64,000 nucleotides of DNA from Atopsyche davidsoni. Lineage: Eukaryota > Arthropoda > Insecta > Trichoptera > Hydrobiosidae. The notes beneath the pieces were generated by a model. The model was not told where the DNA came from. It ran no database searches and was given only the letters and a program-made list of their open reading frames with translations. Each line of letters begins with the position of its first letter. Position 1 is the first letter of the stretch. Made by a program: the position numbers and the translations under genes. Of this stretch, positions 60,501 to 64,000 are shown one piece after another. Where the stretch lies: contig JAILWY010000001.1 in NCBI GenBank assembly GCA_022113835.1, positions 5,518,001 to 5,582,000 on the forward strand. The letters run 5' to 3'.

Positions 60501-62464
60501 ATGAGAGGAGGTAGTTATGAAAATTTTAAAATTTAAATAGCGACTTTTCAAGCCTGCTCCTCTTCTAACTTTTTATATATGGTGACTGCATTAAAATATA
60601 TTGTATGTAATCATAGAATTATTTATAAAAATAATTTCTTAGTTTGTAAAATATTTTACATGTACGCCTTTATACAATTCGATTAAACTTTTCATGTGAA
60701 GTGGAAGCCAAGATAGTACTAATTATTTTCCTCCTTTCATCTGAAATTTATTATTTTATGCCTGGCGAATAATTTAAAAAAAGTTATATTTATTTTGAAT
60801 GGGATTATGTGAGATTTCATAATTACGTTTACACAATTTATGTAGATTTTTATATTGAAATAATATTTCAAGCGGACCGCGTTCAGTGGCCCTCCAGGGG
60901 TGGATAGGTTAGGTTAGGAATAAGTATTTACAATAATAAACTATAATAGCCATATAAACATGGTGAGGCGGTGTGTGTGTGTGATGATGTCAACCCTCAC
61001 GCTCAACGCGAAAAAAACGTAAGGTTTATGACTCATAAACCTTTGATAGATTTTAACCGATTTCATGAATTACATCTCGTTTGAGTGCTCATTGAATGAA
61101 AGTGAAACATAAATTTGCCGTATTTTATAGTGTTGGGAGCATTTTATATGAAAAACTGTATAAAAAATTTTAAATGTCTTCTAAAAATTCGCACCTTTGG
61201 TGAAAATCATCAATCTTCTTTTCAAAAAACATAATAAATTATTTAAATGTTGGAAATATTAAGCCCAAAAAGTGAAGTGACGGAGGCTCCTTTTTTATAT
61301 GGTACATTAAAATAATTTGAATAATGATTTGTCTTATTTATTTTCTCATGAGGGGTAGCATTACAAAGTGAACTAAACAAAGTAGAATATAAATTCAACG
61401 ACCCCTCTAAATAAATGATCAAAAAATAATTTTTCTACTTTTCCTTAAAGATACTTTTAGTATACATATTTTTTTAATATGCGTATAAATTTAAACTTTA
61501 TTAGACTATTAACTTATATTGAAAACAAACAGTATAAAATAAACAGAATAAGATTTTCTTTACAGCGAGAAAACAAGCAATGATAACAAAATATAGATTT
61601 TTGGAACACATATAACAAAAACGATAATACAACGTTATACAATATTTTTTTATATGCAAATGTATTTCTTAAAGTCATTGGATAAATTCGTGTTTATAAC
61701 TGTATTTTGAATTGAAAATCTGTAAAAAAATATTGAATGCAATGATTTATATGATAGTAAAAAATAAACGAACTGAAATAAAACTACAACAGATCTTGCC
61801 ATTTAGTCAGTCATTTATATCGATAGTTACACGGTGACTTCCAGTCCAGAATATTTGACTTATTCAGTATTGTGAATCATTGAGTTAGTTTAAAGAAGAT
61901 TTAAATATTATAAACATTTGGAGACATCATCGTTCTAACTAAATGTGACAACTTAGAGAGACTAAAAAAAATTCTCGAAAACGTTGAGATCCTCCACAAA
62001 ATATACCGATTATAGTGAAAGCTTGTGCGGATTTTCAGTCGTGGCTGTGCACGGGAGTCCTCTAGGTGAAAGGATCTTTAGAGCCCCGGAAGTGGTGCTC
62101 CTCGGGGAGTCACCCCCACTGTGAGGCCATTGACTACAAATAAATTAATATAAATTAGCTAAATTAACAAGACCGAAGACACTATGTAGTTTTTTTAAAT
62201 TTATTTCGAGATTAATTATGCTACGAACTTTTCTTAATGAAAAACTTGGCACCCGTGTATAAACATTTGGAAACAATCTATATTTACAACGTAACCAGAT
62301 TATATAAATGATATAATATTTTTAATACAAAAACCTTAATTTTATGAAAATATTTAAGATCTAGAATATTTTTTGCAATATCCTGTGTTCTTACTACGTT
62401 TTTTAAAAACGTAGTAAGAGCTTTTACATTAAAAAAAAATAATAATGTCGATCTCTTGAGTAAA
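57520..62464. other. AT-rich DNA, nothing assignable
   Basis: A GGTTAGGTTAGG dodecamer near 60908 and a GC-richer patch at 58980-59060 are the only features of note. Confidence 0.45.
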
Positions 62465-62530
62465 ATTTCTTATCAGGTGGCTCTCCTCAGAGGAGGTCGA
62501 TGACGTATATAAAACTGTAGTGTAGAAGAA
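62465..62530 (-). repeat. LINE family Y 3' tail fragment (antisense)
   Basis: The + strand CTCTCCTCAGAGGAGGTCGAT is the reverse complement of the family Y tail at about 62950-62975. Two tails therefore face away from each other about 450 bp apart. Confidence 0.45.
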
Positions 62531-62557
62531 CCCGAGGACCCACCACACTATTTATCC

Positions 62558-62990
62558 TTATAAAACCATGAACACACAAAGAAACCAACTCAAAATATAT
62601 GAAAAAAAGTTATCAAGGAAAAAATCCCAAAAAACCTCCACGCTCTCCACATTTTGTTGCTTGTACCTTGAGAGTGTGTAAAGAATCGGTAATGGAGCAG
62701 TGAACTTGGAACAATTGTGGAGGGATGTGCTCTGGAAGTACCTTGTCGTGGTAGGGGGGCTCATGCTATTGTTTCTGGGAGTATCATATCTAAACGCCAG
62801 AGCTTTGTAAGGGAATAAATTTATAATAATGCTATTGGGCAGCAGTAATATGCAGACTTTTCCTTCGAATATAAAACTGCACTGCACTAATTTTCCTATA
62901 GAAAACCATACACACTGGCTCAGCACAAACATATGCTCAGTGAGATGGTCTCCAATCTCCTCTGAGGAGAGGCACTCGAAGAAATACTAG
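62558..62990 (+). repeat. LINE family Y 3' region, second long copy
   Basis: Collinear with 26526-26835 (see its shared blocks) and ends MLSEMVSNLL, stop, GAGGCACTCGAAGAAAT. The - strand open frame here (62558-62932) is a shadow of this repeat and not a gene. Confidence 0.55.
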
Positions 62991-63039
62991 CCAACAATCT
63001 ATGATGATTTTTTTAATGAGTTCCTAGGGCTATCCTTGC

Positions 63040-63287
63040 AACATGGTATGTGGCCTTCCTTGGTCCAGCGCGCAGGTGGTGGAGCTTACAAAATGTGGCT
63101 GTGGAATGAGGACTACATTAAAACACGTAATGGCGGTGGTGGGTTGGTGTTGGAAGTCCACGATACCGCAGGGCATCGTCAGCTCGGCGAGGCGGCGCAT
63201 CGCGAGCGCAATCCGTAATTTCCTGAAGAAGCGCGGAAGTCTTATCGCGGCGCGGCTGCCAGCTCGGCCGGGCGCTCGGCGTCCGCA
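63040..63287. promoter_or_regulatory. GC-rich island ending at hAT terminus
   Basis: Overlapping short frames exist on both strands because the block is GC-rich. None has a recognisable domain. It directly precedes the hAT end at 63288. Confidence 0.2.
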
Positions 63288-63345
63288 CAGTGGTGCTCAA
63301 ACTTTTATGCTCGTGACCCACAATTATTTTTTATTTTTATAAAAC
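63288..63345 (+). mobile_element. hAT terminal repeat, single end
   Basis: CAGTGGTGCTCAAACTTTTA followed by CTCGTGACCCACAATT is the typical start of a hAT terminal region. No matching opposite end is seen before the window ends, so this is a truncated copy or one that continues past 64000. Confidence 0.5.
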
Positions 63346-64000
63346 TACTGTTTATATATTTTCATGCCATTGTGATATCGCTGATAAAATAAGACAAGTG
63401 GGTGAGTAGTGAGCGGATATATTTTAGCGAAAACATACAAATCAAATTAATGTTTCTTGAATAAGAATCTAGCATATGTTTCAGTACATATATTTTTTCA
63501 AAGTGACATCTGCGTTTTACGCATCAACAATTATACTATTACTCATTAATATTTCTGAAAAATATATAATTAAACCATTTGGTGTTTTTTAAAATCCATT
63601 TAAATAATAATAACTTATAAATAAACGTGAATTTCAAAATATTATACACTAGATTTATTTGCCAGAAAAGTAGATTCTCACTTTGTAAATTTGAAGATTT
63701 AATAAATTTATAAAACAGCATGAATTTTAATTCATATTTCTAATACCCTTAAAAAAGATTCTACTTTAAACCTAAATTATTACATAGTAAAAATGTCATT
63801 GTAATATTTTCTGCTTTTTATAGTACAAAGTATAAGTTTTCTCGAAAAGTAAATAAGTATGGGTTTTATTTTTTAATATATTGTGTCGCGCCACGCAGTT
63901 TGCGATGCACTGCACTTGATGCGTCAGTGAAGAGGAGAGAGGGACCTAGTTACTGAGATACTTCTGCTGTCAATATCCACCACACCCAAGATTGTCTATA
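63346..64000. other. AT-rich DNA to window end
   Basis: Nothing assignable. No right end of the hAT copy at 63288 was found. Confidence 0.45.

Noticed and set aside
62558..62932. 124-codon - strand open frame as a gene
   Set aside because: The DNA is a family Y LINE 3' region in the opposite orientation, with a second copy at 26526-26835 where the frame is not kept.

Overview
This window looks like AT-rich nuclear DNA from an arthropod, most likely an insect. The basis is the mix of decayed transposons (Helitron, hAT, Tc1/mariner-like, piggyBac, Jockey-type LINEs, an LTR element, tRNA-derived SINEs, a Penelope-style hammerhead motif), short spliced exons with GT/AG introns, long (AT)n tracts, and the absence of operons or bacterial signals. 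I cannot fix the order or species from sequence alone.

The one convincing protein-coding gene lies on the + strand at about 12,632-17,471. Seven exons join in frame into a 505-residue protein made of two complete caspase-like domains in tandem. Domain 1 (about residues 16-235) keeps the p20 and p10 layout but has Lys88 where the catalytic His should be, Ser131 where the catalytic Cys should be, and Phe25 where the P1-Asp-binding Arg should be, so it reads as a pseudocaspase. Domain 2 (about residues 265-505) keeps Arg288, His342 and Cys382 in a QVCRG box. The three introns inside each domain have the same phase order (1, 1, 0), so the fusion looks like duplication of a whole exon cassette. 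Such a decoy-plus-protease chain resembles, by inference only, the c-FLIP/caspase-8 and mosquito decoy-caspase arrangements. Introns 3 and 6 hold an opposed pair of tRNA-derived SINEs and a decayed Helitron.

Layout. 1-4.5 kb: AT-rich, no supported gene. 4.5-5.9 kb: hAT-type element with an 8-bp target duplication. 8.4-9.4 kb: unclassified element-like DNA and a solo LTR carrying a 27-bp minisatellite. 10-11.6 kb: Jockey-type LINE relic and a truncated mariner-like transposase. 12.6-17.5 kb: tandem caspase gene. 17.7-29 kb: LINE fragments, two hAT elements, a second copy of a roughly 500-bp repeat, and a broken tandem repeat carrying piggyBac-related DNA. 29-43 kb: mostly intergenic or intronic AT-rich DNA with a few GC/CpG-rich islands. 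43.1 kb: hammerhead-ribozyme-like fold on the - strand beside an 18-bp perfect inverted repeat. 45.9-48.1 kb: hAT element with a piggyBac fragment inside, a GC island, and a three-copy tandem repeat. 48-64 kb: AT-rich DNA with LINE tails, islands, a hairpin with a G-rich tract at 56.0 kb, and one hAT end at 63.3 kb.

Nearly everything outside the caspase gene is transposon debris or DNA in which I see nothing assignable. The GC islands may be enhancers, promoters or exons of a large neighbouring gene, but the sequence alone does not decide.
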